The position numbers were made by a program, and so were the translations under genes. From Perca fluviatilis (Eukaryota > Chordata > Actinopteri > Perciformes > Percidae): DNA of 64,000 nt. This document shows, in pieces, positions 31,801 through 39,289 of this stretch. Numbering within the stretch: the stretch's first letter is position 1; each line of letters begins with the position of its first letter. Under the pieces are notes generated by a model. It was not told the DNA's origin. It was given only the letters and a program-made list of their open reading frames with translations, and searched no databases. The stretch covers positions 2,788,579 to 2,852,578 of the forward strand of contig NC_053123.1 in assembly GCF_010015445.1 (NCBI RefSeq), in the 5' to 3' direction.

Positions 31801-34315
31801 ATTCATGCCCAGCGCCATTTGTTTTAACTCCTTTCTCAACTAAAGCTGCCTGTATCTACATGCTCCAAGTTTGATAAACTTCGCATTATTTTTTTAGCCG
31901 CGTTACCACTGCTTTTCGGCAAAGACCCGCCCTACTTTGTATCGGATTGGCTAGAACTCGTTTCATTTGTAGGTGGAAGTTCGATGATTGGTTAAACCCA
32001 GCGCATCAAAAACAAATCCCATGTGGACTTTTTAATTTATTTATTTTTCTAAAATATTCATATGCCAGAAATCCGGCACCAGGCCCGATTACTTTCAACC
32101 CTGTGTTAGAGCTGCGTTCCTCTTATATGATTGGTATGTGAAATCAATTGACTCGAAAATATTAAATATTTTTTTTCTTTTTTTTTTTCCCCTCACGGCC
32201 GCATGCCGGAGATCCAGCACAGTGCCGGAATACTTTAAGCCCTGCGATATCATCGTCCATCACAACGTTTTACTGTAAACATCGGCAACTGCCAATTTAG
32301 GAGACATCGCCCAAACCCTAGATAGCACCCTACTGTATCAGCCCTTTTAAAAAAGGTAAAACTCATTCAGCATTCTCCCCACACTGACCTGGAAGAACTT
32401 GTCCATCCGCAGCCTGTCGATACCAGTCCACTCTCTTTTGAAGGTCTGCAGGAAGCTCTCCAGGTATAACAACTCTGCAGAGAAGAGCACATCATCGTCA
32501 TCATCTTCGCAATAAGTACAGGGCTTTTCTCACGTGCCTCATATTAAAAATATATATATAAAAAAAAATAATCACACAAGATTATGAAATCACGCGTGGG
32601 CAACTTACGTCCGTTAATATCGCAGAAGCTGTGGATCAGGGTGGAGATTTGGTTTGACAGCTCCTCCTAAAGAACGGATATCAATATCAAATCAGGGAGA
32701 AGAAGGGTAGCTGACTGAACAGGATTATATTAATAATAATTTTATTGATGGGAGTCTTTCACGTCACCTTACAGCAGTAAAACGGCTATTAAAAACAAGT
32801 ACACAGACAGTGAGCGGTGAGAACAGCGTGGACATGGACTCACAGAGAGCAGATGACCGTTCGCTTGACCTAGTGGAGCAGACGGCTCTGCAGAGTCGTG
32901 TAATCACAACTTCATGACATAAATAAATAAATAAATAAATAGCGGTGGACTACCGCTGCTCAATGTATATCGATCACAGGCCCCTGAATTGAATCAAAAT
33001 CGTAGCGTGGCAGACTTTGCAATATCAGCAAGTTCGGTATCATTGTCCAAATAATCAATATAATATCATGATAAAGCTTGGGATTTAAACCCCTAATAAA
33101 TACGCACACTGCTAGACCCATTTTAATGGACTGGTCTGACATGCTTTCTGGTTTTCTACACAGATTGAATTTGTTTGTGTATTAGACACTGTATTTCAGT
33201 AAACAATTCATTATAGTAATTCTAAGTACGTGGAATAACACCTATGTTGTATTCTCTCTCCATGTTTAACTATGTGCTGCTGCAAACTTCATATTAATCG
33301 TAGGCATTCTAGTCAGACTGGCCACATTCAAGGTATGACAGAAAAGTTAGCAAGGGCAACCTAGTAGGATTGCCAACGGGAATTTTACAGAAGAGCAACT
33401 TGGTGCTTATTCCAACGCGAGACTGACATGTATTGCCATCTATAGTTGCATTAATAAAGTGCATGTCTGAAAAGGGCTCTGCCATCTCTCTCCCACCTTT
33501 CCGGTCTATCCACTGTCACTCTGAAATAAAGGGAAAAAAGCCCAAAAAACAAAGCATACCTGGAGCAGTGGTTTGTCCTGCATCCACAGGCAGTAGAACA
33601 GACCCTTCCATAGCTTGAGCAGCTCATCACCTGTGAATCCACCTGTACAGAGAACACAAGACTATAGGACACAATTGCGAGTCCAGGATACAAGTTGGCA
33701 GCACACAAAAACTGTTGACTGACTGCAGTGGTAATAATTAGTCACTTTATTTATTTTTTTAAATGACATGGACTAAGTTAGACAACTAAGGTGACAATGG
33801 ACATCATCCTTTGTTACAGACCAGGTGGACTGCTTGTTGGACCATAAAATAATATGTTGCAACAAGTTTAATGTTCCAGTTATTGCTGCTACGTTACACT
33901 TTATTGGTGGGCAGCTGGGACTTTAGCTAGCACACATTCATGAGCCTAGAGGCTAACTTATGTCCACACGTGTGCACTAGCTACCAAACACACGCGTCAG
34001 ACTGGGACTCAGTTCATTTTCAAAAAAGCGTTTTTGGTTTAATCCAACCAGTCGGGTTTAGCCATTACTGTCTCCATGATGTTACCAATGTTCAAGCAAA
34101 GTAATTAATATCTTAGTAATTGAGCTGTTGTTAGACAGCTCTGTCAGAGCTAGCTCGCTGGCTGGCTAACGCTAACAGACTAGCTTACCTGTTGGGTTGT
34201 GCGACCTGACGTTTATGTATTTCCTCAGTTTCTTTATAGCCTTGGTCCGAATGGGCTTCTCGTTGGAAGCTAATCTCTGTGCGAACTGGACCTCTGGTTC
34301 TTGAATCGACGCCAT
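4109..34315 (-). CDS. rrp1: RRP1/RRP1B ribosomal RNA processing protein, complete coding region in 16 exons
   Basis: This is a nucleolar factor of the Nop52/RRP1 family, which acts in pre-60S rRNA maturation; RRP1B also docks protein phosphatase 1. Exons (high to low): 34189-34315, 33560-33642, 32609-32666, 32389-32474, 24410-24471, 24190-24319, 22412-22476, 18814-19025, 17872-17984, 14606-14703, 13234-13253, 12953-13102, 10097-11547, 9826-9990, 6208-6274, 4109-4320. The sum is 3099 nt. Residues about 5-230 are the Nop52 domain ([62 protein letters not shown]). Residues about 260-310 are acidic, about 400-885 lysine-rich, and 951-954 are KVTF. The protein ends PTAADFF. Human RRP1B is about 758 residues; the excess here lies mostly in the lysine-rich exon. 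The tail matches RRP1B rather than short RRP1, so rrp1b is an equally possible name. Every intron is GT-AG and the phases agree. Confidence 0.95.
4823..5220. mobile_element. TTAA foldback MITE, 398 bp
   Basis: A nearly full-length imperfect palindrome: AGGACAATTCC at the left and GAAATTGTCCT at the right. The arms also pair internally (TAGTGGTGTAGAAAT-type stretches, and CGTTCTCTGGGATCTG against its inverse). TTAA flanks both ends (4819-4822 and 5221-5224), which points to a TTAA-targeting transposase of the piggyBac or Kolobok type. Confidence 0.85.
5943..6090. repeat. Teleost interspersed repeat, copy 2
   Basis: It shares ATTCAATTTTATTTATAGTA, GTTATCTCGAGACACTTTAC and AGTAGGTCTAGACCACACT with the copies at 1629-2177 and 42772-42858. 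Confidence 0.65.
6208..6274 (-). CDS. rrp1: rrp1 exon 15, PP1-docking exon
   Basis: It encodes [19 protein letters not shown] and then KTA. KVTF (residues 951-954) fits the RVxF docking consensus for protein phosphatase 1, and the surrounding KKVTFGL is conserved in RRP1B. The exon is 67 nt, phase 0 in and phase 1 out. Confidence 0.92.
6526..6594. repeat. (GT)n then (GA)n microsatellite
   Basis: About 29 GT units are followed by a short GA run. Confidence 0.95.
7530..7610. repeat. (GA)n microsatellite inside LINE coding sequence
   Basis: About 40 GA units. On the minus strand it lies immediately before the LINE's [10 protein letters not shown] block, so it expanded within former coding sequence. 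Confidence 0.93.
8278..8651. mobile_element. hAT-like MITE, 374 bp, nested in the LINE
   Basis: The ends are TAGACATGGTCCGATAC and its near inverse GTATCGGACCAGCTCTA. The interior has many GATACCGATACC-type repeats. The flanks TTTTTAAG and TTTGTAAG match at 7 of 8 positions, consistent with an old 8-bp target duplication. Confidence 0.8.
9826..9990 (-). CDS. rrp1: rrp1 exon 14
   Basis: 55 codons beginning [17 protein letters not shown] and including SDFITFQ and TPLFCKTKG. This corresponds to the region of human RRP1B just ahead of the PP1 site. It ends in LSSKK before a GTAAAAG donor. Confidence 0.92.
10097..11547 (-). CDS. rrp1: rrp1 exon 13, large lysine-rich exon
   Basis: 1451 nt encoding residues about 402-885. 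It is a low-complexity, Glu/Ala/Ser/Thr-rich sequence punctuated every 30-50 residues by runs of lysine ([43 protein letters not shown]). These resemble repeated nucleolar/nuclear localisation patches. The donor is at 10095-10096 and the acceptor CTTCAG precedes 11547. A long open frame on the opposite strand is only its antisense shadow. Confidence 0.93.
11548..12952 (-). other. rrp1: rrp1 intron 12
   Basis: 1.4 kb with A-rich runs near 12375-12405 and no recognised gene. Confidence 0.7.
12953..13102 (-). CDS. rrp1: rrp1 exon 12
   Basis: Encodes [19 protein letters not shown], then a basic stretch (KRMKRRGRR) and an acidic one (EEEDEDEG). Phase 1 in, phase 1 out. The frame only works if the 20-nt microexon 13234-13253 is included upstream. 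Confidence 0.92.
13234..13253 (-). CDS. rrp1: rrp1 exon 11, 20-nt microexon
   Basis: The 20 nt encode the end of Val, then LRDLNE and the first base of Gly, between acceptor TGCAG and donor GTAGGG. The join gives KIIRVLRDLNEGIFPQDE, matching the family pattern (human RRP1 has an LQDL...G.FP stretch here). Without it the reading frame breaks in exon 12. Confidence 0.88.
13791..14523. repeat. Foldback element with two inverted tRNA-SINE heads
   Basis: The left arm starts GTTAAAAGAGCAGCAATCAC and the right arm ends with its inverse. The pairing continues through GCGGTGATTAATCC, AATTTATTTTACTT and into a tRNA-like segment on each arm: box A TTAGCTCCGTTGGTAGAGCA and box B GGTTTGACTC. Left-arm box B is at 14016-14025; the right-arm copy (minus strand) has box B at 14310-14319 and box A near 14371-14390. 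A (CA)n tract has grown in the right arm at 14347-14367. Confidence 0.8.
13948..14060 (+). repeat. tRNA-derived SINE head
   Basis: GGCCGGGTTAGCTCCGTTGG leads a pol III-type split promoter, followed by the tail GCCGCAGGTTTGACTC and CCTTTGCTGCATGTCATTC, seen repeatedly in fish genomes. It is not a functional tRNA gene: there is no complete acceptor stem. Confidence 0.75.
14534..14587. repeat. (CA)n microsatellite
   Basis: Dinucleotide tract just outside the rrp1 exon 10 donor. Confidence 0.95.
14606..14703 (-). CDS. rrp1: rrp1 exon 10
   Basis: Encodes [16 protein letters not shown], then [15 protein letters not shown] and the first two bases of Val. This is strongly conserved in RRP1 proteins. 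Phase 0 in, phase 2 out. Confidence 0.95.
15689..16525. mobile_element. TTAA foldback element, 837 bp
   Basis: AGTAATGGTTCGGAGT at the left and ACTCCGAACCATCACT at the right, flanked by TTAA (15685-15688 and 16526-16529). Arms of roughly 370 bp pair almost throughout (GGCATTATTAGTGGGGTAAT, TTTCTGTACTT, AAGTGTTATTTAAATATACT and their inverses). A central loop of about 100 bp lies near 16060-16165. No transposase is visible. Confidence 0.88.
16764..17324. mobile_element. hAT-like MITE, 561 bp
   Basis: The exact 8-bp duplication TAGTTTAC lies at 16756-16763 and 17325-17332. The ends are ACTAGTGCTGTGCGATAC and GATCGATCCGCCCACCAC, with GATA-rich interior near both ends. Confidence 0.8.
17872..17984 (-). 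CDS. rrp1: rrp1 exon 9
   Basis: Encodes the acidic stretch [19 protein letters not shown], then [18 protein letters not shown], and ends on a codon boundary. Acidic linkers after the Nop52 domain are usual in this family. Confidence 0.93.
18434..18565. mobile_element. MITE fragment, partner of 23106-23485
   Basis: AGGGGTGGGAATC followed by GGCCTCACGATACGATATCA and TATTGCAATATTCTGCAATA. It matches the inverse of the right end of the element near 23380-23485. The other end was not found. Confidence 0.6.
18814..19025 (-). CDS. rrp1: rrp1 exon 8
   Basis: Encodes [39 protein letters not shown], then a Lys/Asp-rich linker up to QIN. The donor GTACAT at 18812-18813 is weak but fits the phase (1) needed by exon 9. 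Reading through it would add a few residues and a poly-lysine end before TAA. Confidence 0.88.
20094..21069. mobile_element. hAT-like element with GGGCTCCAGACT ends
   Basis: CAGGGCTCCAGACTAACTTT at the left and GGTCGCAGTCTGGAGCCC at the right. The duplication is imperfect (GCAACA on both sides). The interior at about 20512-20940 is homologous, inverted, to 21670-22170. Confidence 0.65.
21585..22356. mobile_element. hAT-like MITE with GGTTGGGTACC ends
   Basis: TAGGGTTGGGTACC at the left, GGTACCCAACACTA at the right. The flanks GTAAGACC and GTAAGATG share the first six bases. It contains (TCTA)n near 22240-22275 and CA-rich sequence to 22333. Confidence 0.7.
22412..22476 (-). CDS. rrp1: rrp1 exon 7
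   Basis: Encodes [20 protein letters not shown], then K and two bases of Asp; part of the Nop52 domain. Donor GTAAGTCC, acceptor TTCACAG. Confidence 0.95.
22603..22775. repeat. Compound (CA)n/(TA)n microsatellite
   Basis: Alternating ACAC and ATAT blocks. The dipeptide-repeat open frames over it are artefacts. Confidence 0.95.
23106..23485. mobile_element. MITE with ATCGTATCGTGA motifs
   Basis: TAGGGGTGGGGG at the left and GGCCTCTGGGGATTCAAACT at the right, with GCAATAT-type repeats inside. The boundaries are blurred by flanking GCTAGCTA repeats. Confidence 0.6.
24190..24319 (-). CDS. rrp1: rrp1 exon 6
   Basis: Encodes [18 protein letters not shown], then [17 protein letters not shown]; Nop52 domain. 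Ends on a codon boundary, donor GTACAGC. Confidence 0.95.
24410..24471 (-). CDS. rrp1: rrp1 exon 5
   Basis: Encodes [20 protein letters not shown]. The acceptor CTAACAG abuts the GA microsatellite in the intron upstream. A 90-nt intron separates it from exon 6. Confidence 0.95.
24478..24584. repeat. (GA)n microsatellite
   Basis: About 53 units, starting a few bases from the exon 5 acceptor. On the transcribed (minus) strand it is a (CT)n tract directly upstream of CTAACAG, so it forms an extended polypyrimidine tract. Confidence 0.95.
24694..25095. mobile_element. hAT-like MITE, 402 bp
   Basis: The exact 8-bp duplication TTTTAAAT lies at 24686-24693 and 25096-25103. The ends CACGTGTCAAACTCCAGGCC and GAGCTTGACATCCGTG are imperfect inverted repeats; the CGGGCCAAATCCGGCCC motif is common in hAT MITEs. 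Confidence 0.85.
26047..26935. repeat. Minisatellite, about 51-bp unit, roughly 17 copies
   Basis: The unit is TTTTTTACAGTGTGTTCAGG followed by GGACAGGCAGCTAGCAGAYA and GTGAGGAGATG. Because 51 is a multiple of three, several uninterrupted copies give open frames on both strands (the 17-residue unit contains [14 protein letters not shown]). Copies near 26210, 26330 and 26510 are shortened or scrambled. Confidence 0.93.
26959..28135. mobile_element. hAT-like element, about 1.18 kb
   Basis: TAGGGCTGTCAAACAATTAA at the left and AATGCTGACAGCCCTA at the right, with GCGATTAATCGC motifs near both ends. The flanks are AAAAAATG (26951-26958) and, two A bases beyond the right end, AAAAAATG again. No intact transposase. 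Confidence 0.8.
28225..29450. mobile_element. MITE with GGGCTGGGC ends, split by an hAT
   Basis: TAGGGCTGGGCGGAG and ATCACGATAT at the left are inverted as ATATCGATATATTGCCCAGC and TCTA at the right. It is interrupted by the hAT at 28399-29251. Confidence 0.7.
28399..29251. mobile_element. hAT-like element, 853 bp, nested
   Basis: Perfect 11-bp terminal inverted repeats TAGGGTGACCA / TGGTCACCCTA and an exact 8-bp duplication GGTAAAGG (28391-28398, 29252-29259). It includes an 18-bp tandem repeat (GACAGGGACCAGAGCAGA) near 28605-28665 and a (CA)n tract at 28843-28873. Confidence 0.9.
29901..32320. mobile_element. hAT-like element, 2.42 kb with a second element inside
   Basis: The exact 8-bp duplication GATAGCAC lies at 29893-29900 and 32321-32328. 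The ends are TAGGGTTGTGCC and GGCGATGTCTCC-type inverted (ending CCAAACCCTA). GATATCATCGTCCATC occurs near both ends in opposite sense. The inner insertion is at 30763-32244. Confidence 0.88.
30763..32244. mobile_element. Inner element, 1.48 kb, CAGGGCTTAAAGT ends
   Basis: A perfect 13-bp inverted repeat CAGGGCTTAAAGT / ACTTTAAGCCCTG, with CGATAT on both sides (up to 8 bp if the ends are read differently). It contains GGGGGATCCGGGGGCATGCT, a motif common in non-autonomous hAT elements of aquatic animals. No intact coding frame. Confidence 0.85.
32389..32474 (-). CDS. rrp1: rrp1 exon 4
   Basis: Encodes [20 protein letters not shown], then LRMDKFFQ; this [11 protein letters not shown] block is the strongest RRP1 family signature in the gene. 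Two AG acceptors lie 2 nt apart; the outer one keeps the frame. Confidence 0.95.
32609..32666 (-). CDS. rrp1: rrp1 exon 3
   Basis: Encodes [19 protein letters not shown]. Phase 0 in, phase 1 out; donor GTAAGTTG. Confidence 0.93.
32667..33559 (-). other. rrp1: rrp1 intron 2
   Basis: A short (AAAT)n run occurs near 32922-32941; otherwise nothing recognised. Confidence 0.7.
33560..33642 (-). CDS. rrp1: rrp1 exon 2
   Basis: Encodes [20 protein letters not shown], then QDKPLLQ, a hallmark of RRP1. Donor GTATGC, acceptor TGTACAG. Confidence 0.96.
34189..34315 (-). CDS. rrp1: rrp1 exon 1 (start codon exon)
   Basis: Starts ATGGCGTCG ([17 protein letters not shown]) in a good context (GAACATGG). 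It continues [19 protein letters not shown] and ends NPTG. No other ATG lies close upstream in frame, and the N-terminus aligns with human RRP1B. Confidence 0.95.
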
Positions 34316-34560
34316 GTTCACACCGATTCACGTGGGGGGGGGGGGGACTCTCCTCTTTACCTCGCTCTCTCTTCTTCCCTTCCCCACGTTTCTTTTTCCC
34401 CGTACGGCGCGGACTGATGACGTTGGCACAAGTTTGTTTGTTGTACTTCTGCGACTCAGCGCCACAGAGCGGCGGCAGCCCTCACTGCCGTTTTTACCAG
34501 CTTTCACTGAACCGTTGCAAGTACAGTATACGTATGGATGTGCAAGTGTTTAGTACCAAT
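34316..34560 (-). promoter_or_regulatory. rrp1: Likely rrp1 promoter region
   Basis: Immediately upstream of the start codon. It is G/C-richer than its surroundings (poly-C run on the minus strand at 34326-34337; CGGCGCGG-like motifs near 34405). No TATA box is visible. The transcription start cannot be placed. Confidence 0.4.
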
Positions 34561-34856
34561 ATGTAGGCTATGTGCAAACGTTTGTAAGTTAAGTATTCAG
34601 TTATGGCATATAGGCGGCTTCTCATATAAAACTCTTAACCCTTGTGTTGACTTCGGGTCACTTTGACCTGTTTTAAATTTTTGTTTTATATCAGAAAATA
34701 TGGGACGTAGAAATAAATGCTGAAAATGTGTAGAAGAAAAATTTAACAATTTGAAATGTTGGAAAAAGCAAAAACAAACTGTGAAAAAAAGGCATAAAAA
34801 ACGTCGGGAAAAAAGTGTTTTTTTCAAGGTTGATGGGAATAAAACACAAGGGTTAA

Positions 34857-35371
34857 AGGTGCCCTGCCATACAAAACCATTTTTACTTGTATTTTTTGAA
34901 ATCTGTTAGGTCCATATGTGTTTGTGTTATGTGGTGAATGTGAAAATGAACTGCTACCTCCTCTGTCAGCTCTAGCCACTGAAAATAAGTAAGCAGAGAA
35001 ATCAGGCCAATTACAAAAGCTGGTCAGTCTGACATCATGTTGCCTGAGCTCATTTTCATGAACTCACCCAGTTGTGCTGGGTAAAGGATTCTGACAGCCA
35101 GGCTCTCATTGGCTAGCTGTTAGCCAATCATATTCAAACAGCTTAGCTCGTTCAATATTAATGAGAACTGGCAGAAATCGAGCTGAGTCTTCCTGCAGGC
35201 TTTCTATACCACGCTAGAATGGCTTGAAACAAGGTAACCAAGGCATTCTTTACACAAAAATGTTTACAGAGTCCATGGTAGAACTTCAGACATTACCACA
35301 AAGTAATGAAATATTACATGTCATTTAGCTGACGCTTTTATCCAAAGCCAAATACGTGTGGCAGGGCACCT
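34857..35371. mobile_element. TTAA-class MITE, 515 bp
   Basis: AGGTGCCCTGCCA at the left and TGGCAGGGCACCT at the right (perfect 13 bp). TTAA is at the left flank and TCAA at the right. It is homologous, in opposite orientation, to 3511-3918. A short CATTTAGCTGACGCTTTTAT sequence near the right end is another common teleost repeat motif. Confidence 0.88.
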
Positions 35372-35375
35372 TCAA

Positions 35376-36144
35376 CATTCAAATTCCATACTATTAAACC
35401 ACAGACCTGTGGTTTTAGTTGCCGTGGACCAGTTTCAGTTTTTCTGTCAGTCAAATTATGGCCATGTCATATTTGCATCAACCTCCACTCTGAAGCCTCT
35501 AGTATCATTAATCCCTTATCAATGTGATTTGTAAGTTGTGATTTTTGTGCTACACATCTAGCTATGTGAGAAGAGAGTAGCCTATGGTTGACTCTACTTT
35601 AGTTATTAAGGTCATCTAAATACATCAGCCTACTATTTTATCTATCCTTATCTTTCCAAAACCGACTGATGTGCCATTTTGTTGAACTTCATTTCTTACT
35701 AGGCTATTTTAAAATCACTTAACAAAATCAGAGATGGGGATAGGAGTATTTTATTCAGAGGGTCTGGAAACACCACACACCAAGCAGTGCAGAGCCAGAG
35801 CACTCAGGATTATGGAGGACTTTTGTAATCCCTGCAATGGACTCCTTCAGTGGCTGCAATCACACATGCCCCTATTCAACAAATCATTTTGAGGGCCGGT
35901 GACTAATCTCAAACCAGTTATTTGCGTTTTGACAGTCAAAGAACCAACTCTCAGCCAGAAAAACCGGTTCCAGAGTGGGTAAGAGAGACTGGCATGTTTA
36001 TGTATTGCATAATGTCACTTTGCATTCAGCTACTCATTCTTTGGTGTAGTCTACATGTAATGAGAAACAATCCTTAAGTCCTTGAGATCTGCAGATCAAA
36101 CATGGATTAATTCAATCGTTCTTTTAAATGAATGTTCTAAATCT
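35376..36144. other. Intergenic, nothing recognised
   Basis: No gene, exon or repeat end was recognised. Confidence 0.5.
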
Positions 36145-36148
36145 TTAA

Positions 36149-37815
36149 AGGTCCCATGACATGGTGCTCTTTGGATGCTTTTATATAGGGCTTAGTGGTG
36201 TCCTAATACTGTATCTGAAGTATTTTAAATAGACCTTAGTGGTCCCCTAATACTGTATCTGAAGTCTCTTTTATATAGGCCTTAGTGTCACGATTTCAGC
36301 AGGTGGACCCAAAAGAGAAAAACAAGACTACCACAATAAGACAGAACAAAGTACCAAGCACAAATCACAACAAGACACACAAAAAGGCCACAAGAGTGGC
36401 ACAAAGGCAGTTAGTCTCAGCCGGATCCTGACAGTACCCACCCCCCTCGACGGACGCCTCCTGGCATCCATCAAAAGACCAACCCGGGTGGGCGGAGGGG
36501 GTCGGAATGGCAGCACTCGAACAGACAGGCAGGAACGGAGAGGCAGACTCCGGCAGGGCACAAGCAGATGGACTCTGGGCAGACGGACTCTGGGCAGACA
36601 CAGACAGGGCACAAGCAGACGGAGACTGGGCCGACACAGAGACTACAGACTCAGACACAAGTTTAGGGGCAGTGGGCAGGATAGGAACCAAGGTGGTCAG
36701 GGGCACAGTTACTGGGATAGGGACTGAGACAGTAACGGGAACGGTGACCAGGACGATAACAGGGATAGTGACTGGAACAATAACTGGCACAGGGACAGGA
36801 CAGAGAAGAGAGACAAAGACAGGCACGGTGACAGGGACAGAGACAGGCACAGTGACAGGGACAGAGACAGGCACGGTGACAGGGACAGAGGTAGGGTCAG
36901 GCAGGGACGGATGTTCACAAACCGTGGTAGACGGACACAGACTCAAACACAGGCAGACAAACACTCAGGTACTGGGGTAGACAAGGGTGAAGACAGACAG
37001 GCAGAAACAGAGGTTGAGGGACCCGACTCAGGCAGAGGTGAGGCCAATTGGGCAGAGGCGGGGCGTACTCAGGCAGAGGCGGAGGGAGAGGCTTGGCGTC
37101 GGCCGACTGGGCTGCAGGCGTGGCGTCGGGCGACTGGGCTGCAGGCGTGGCGCTGGGCGACTGGGCTGCAGGCACAGAAACGGACTCCGCTGTGGGCACA
37201 GGATTCAACAGAGGACTTTGCCGTTTCTTAGACCGTTGCTTCTTTCCGACCGGCTGGAAAGCCAACCGTGTACCCCAGAATGGAGACTCCTGTGATTCCT
37301 GGACAGTGGTAGGACCAGGAGACAGGAACTCAGCAGGCTGGGGTTCAGGACTAGGAGTGGCTGGCTGGAGGTGAAGCAACCCCACCTAAGCCCTGTGACA
37401 CAACAACCTCAAACCACTACATACAGGGGAACAGGAGCAAGCTGGAGAGAGACCACAACAGAAGGTCAATGGTGGGGACAAGGTGGGGTGCAGATTTTGT
37501 CAGCAGTTGGCCTCTGACCAACTGCCACTTTGCTCGTTTGAAAGCCATGATGTCTCTCTCTCATGGGTGGGCCAAATGCTCTGGGCGGGCAAAGCAGAGA
37601 AAGGGGAGGTAACCTTGCTCCGTATGACCTCATAAGGAGAAGATTCCAGATCGGTCCATCTGAGCTTTCATTTTCTCAAAGGCAGAGCAGGATACCCAGG
37701 GCTCGGTTTACACCTATCACCATTTCTAGCCACTGGGGGACCATGGGCAGGCTGGGAGACCGCATATTAATGTTAAAAAAAACTCATAAAGTGACATTTT
37801 CATGCCATGGGACCT
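36149..37815. mobile_element. TTAA-class MITE, split by a 1.1-kb insertion
   Basis: AGGTCCCATGACATGG at the left, CCATGGGACCT at the right, TTAA on both sides (36145-36148, 37816-37819). The right half (CTCATGGGTGGGCCAAATGC, GAAGATTCCAGATCGG) is the usual body of this family. The 37-bp unit CCTTAGTGGTCCCCTAATAC is repeated near the left end. Confidence 0.88.
36286..37400. mobile_element. Unclassified insertion with TGTCAC/GTGACA termini
   Basis: It begins TGTCACGATTTCAGCAGG and ends CCCTGTGACA. It contains degenerate tandem repeats (ACAGGGACAGAGACAGGCAC and variants, 36720-36900; GGCGTGGCGTCGGGCGACTG, 37110-37170). The minus strand has two proline/valine/serine-rich open frames (36365-36964 and 36915-37385) without recognised domains. 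Family unknown. Confidence 0.55.
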
Positions 37816-38205
37816 TTAATTAACTTAATGCTCAAAATGTTTTTAAAAATGCATGTAGTATTTGTATGTGATGCGATAAGCTATATTGGTTCACTAGTGC
37901 AAGGTCACAGAGCTTAAACTGTGCCAGTACAAAGATTCCCACACTCAGCATAATAGCTACAAAATCTAAACCTATCACACTTTGTATGATGAACTGAACG
38001 TGGCCTTTCAAGAGGAATGTACTCTTCTGGAAAGGCCACATTCAGTTGATCAATTTCAGTTATTTAGGCTAAGGTGCTTCTTGTTGCCATGGCTGTAATA
38101 CATGGCATCAAAAAAAAACACATGATGTTGTGCACATCCATGTAGTTGCTGGTGCAGGACAAAAAGGTGAATATTCAAAGAAGGTGAAGTCTGCACAACA
38201 GCTTA

Positions 38206-38765
38206 ATGCTCCGGAAAAATCCTTTAATTGGGCAAATAAGGCACACAAATGACTGTAGGAGTAAGTATGAGAATAGGCACTGTGTGAAATTTGTTATAGT
38301 GAGCCTTTTGAATAATGACGAGGTGGGGCATGGTCCTGTTGATGATTTCACTGTTTGGTGTGAAAACTCTTATCTGTCTATCAATGTTTCCAAGACAAAG
38401 GATATGATTATTGATTTCCGTAGATCACAGCACAATTTTCACAAACTGTTATTCAGAACATGAATGTTGAGACAGTAGATGAATTTATATATATATTTAG
38501 GAACCCTCATTGGCAGCAAATTATCTTTTGAGAGCAACACAGATGCTGCCTGTAAAAAGGCCCAACAGAGGCTGTTCTTCTTGAGGAAGATGAGATCATT
38601 CAGCGTGTGCAGGACTCTGAGGACTTTGTTCTACCCGTGTTTTATTGAATCAGTCTTGACATTTTGTATTGTGGTGTGGTACGGTGGTCTTTCAATGACC
38701 AGCAAGCATAAGCTAACAAAGCTGGTGAACGTAGCGTCTGAGGTGGTACAGACGCTATTTATATT
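38206..38765 (+). pseudogene. LINE reverse transcriptase fragment
   Basis: Two overlapping frames read VDDFTVWCENSYLSINVSKT then KDMIIDFRR, and YLGTLIGSKLSFESNTDAAC then KKAQQRLFFLRKMRSF and CFIESVLTFCIVVWYG. These are typical of the C-terminal part of fish LINE reverse transcriptases (Rex1/CR1-L2 type). A frameshift near 38462 and the lack of an N-terminus make it dead. Confidence 0.8.
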
Positions 38766-38857
38766 TTTTTTTGTAAAAGTGAACAGCCACTGGGATTTTC
38801 TGATTATTTGTTCTGATGTTGGATCTGTGTCTGTGATCTTAGGTTATGTATATGTCA

Positions 38858-38900
38858 AATCATAACAGAGTAGGTCTAGACCACATATCATTTACAGTGT
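38858..38900. repeat. Fragment of the teleost interspersed repeat
   Basis: GTCAAATCATAACAGAGTAG followed by GTCTAGACCACA, as at 5943 and 42772. Confidence 0.5.
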
Positions 38901-39289
38901 TTAAAGCTGTTTGCTGTTATAAAATACGAAACAAGGTCAGCTGGAGAAGCGTTCGTCATTTCCGGTGTTCATTTTTTGTATTACGTCTCTTACGTATAAG
39001 GAGGCCTGGGGCAGTTACCTCCTTTACCTCCGTGGCAATCCTTCCTTGGGGAAAGAAAAGGAAATACATACAAATGAATGAAATACAGCAAAGGTCCACA
39101 GCTGATCTTAGTTTAGGATACCAAAAGAACATAGCTTTTTTCTTTCTTTTTTTTAACACACAGCGCCTGCCGTCATTCACATTTTAAGCAACCACAAACT
39201 GGCAAAGGTTTAACTCACATACATTGGAACATTTCTAAAGTTAAATATCTGCGATACCTATTAAAACTGTACCACTTCCTTTTTTGTTG

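Larger units (their letters stand above)
24472..32388 (-). other. rrp1: rrp1 intron 4 (7.9 kb transposon nest)
   Basis: The largest coding intron. In order: (GA)n, hAT 24694-25095, a TTAA MITE with a 51-bp minisatellite and an hAT inside it (to 28176), a nested pair at 28225-29450, and a nested hAT pair at 29901-32320. Confidence 0.85.

Noticed and set aside
36365..36964. A 199-residue protein rich in Val-Pro repeats
   Set aside because: It is made of degenerate tandem repeats within a transposon insertion, without a known domain or exon structure.
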